NCBI GenBank assembly: GCA_900551495.1
Contig: URWG01000128.1
Span: 1-5,371, forward strand
Source of the DNA: an uncultured Eubacteriales bacterium
GTDB taxonomy: Bacteria; Bacillota; Clostridia; Oscillospirales; Oscillospiraceae
DNA: 5,371 nucleotides
Direction of reading: 5' to 3'
The position numbers were made by a program, and so were the translations under genes. The notes below the pieces were generated by a model. That model was not told the DNA's origin and did not search any database. It saw only the letters and a list, made by a program, of their open reading frames with translations. Positions 5,322 to 5,371 of the stretch are shown one piece after another (position 1 is the first letter of the stretch; every line of letters begins with the position of its first letter).

Positions 5322-5371
5322 CAGACTGTCAAAAAAGTCCGTAATCGTCAAAATCGGTTAACAATTTATGG

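Noticed and set aside
5322..5371. Possible start or end of another gene
   Set aside because: Only 50 bases, no ribosome binding site with a coding continuation and no recognisable peptide.

Overview
The window (5371 bp, moderately GC-rich) looks like chromosomal DNA of a gut-type Clostridia, most likely Oscillospiraceae/Ruminococcaceae. The reasons are strong AGGAGG-type ribosome binding sites, sigma-A-like promoters, a Gram-positive L10 leader with an attenuator, a PadR/HAAS/DUF4097/PspC envelope operon, and a surface protein whose CxxC motif and C-terminal modules are typical of that group. The taxonomic call is inference. Every supported gene is on the + strand.

Region 1 (1-1100): the 3' end of a large secreted or surface protein with two copies of one C-terminal module, closed by a textbook intrinsic terminator. 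Region 2 (1101-1703): about 600 bp without a supported gene. It holds an unexplained spacer, a good promoter overlapped by a perfect 9+9 bp palindrome (a candidate operator), and then a transcribed leader of about 320 nt. The leader carries six tandem units of 36-38 bp, most of them able to fold into a small hairpin; the array is open in all six reading frames, but its unit lengths are not multiples of three. Region 3 (1704-4124): a four-gene operon with overlapping or tightly spaced genes: PadR-family repressor, HAAS-like multi-pass membrane protein, membrane-anchored DUF4097 beta-solenoid protein and a 63-residue PspC-domain protein. Region 4 (4125-5371): a strong extended -10 promoter, an L10 leader RNA with an intrinsic attenuator, rplJ (TTG start), rplL, and a 14 bp hairpin after rplL.

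How the parts may work together: the PadR repressor probably controls its own operon through the palindrome at the promoter. The three membrane-associated products resemble envelope-stress modules such as Bacillus YvlB/YvlC. The rplJ-rplL pair is an independent ribosomal-stalk unit, feedback-regulated through its leader and not joined here to rplK-rplA. The least explained element is the hairpin array in the padR leader, together with a decoy ATG that overlaps the padR GTG start.
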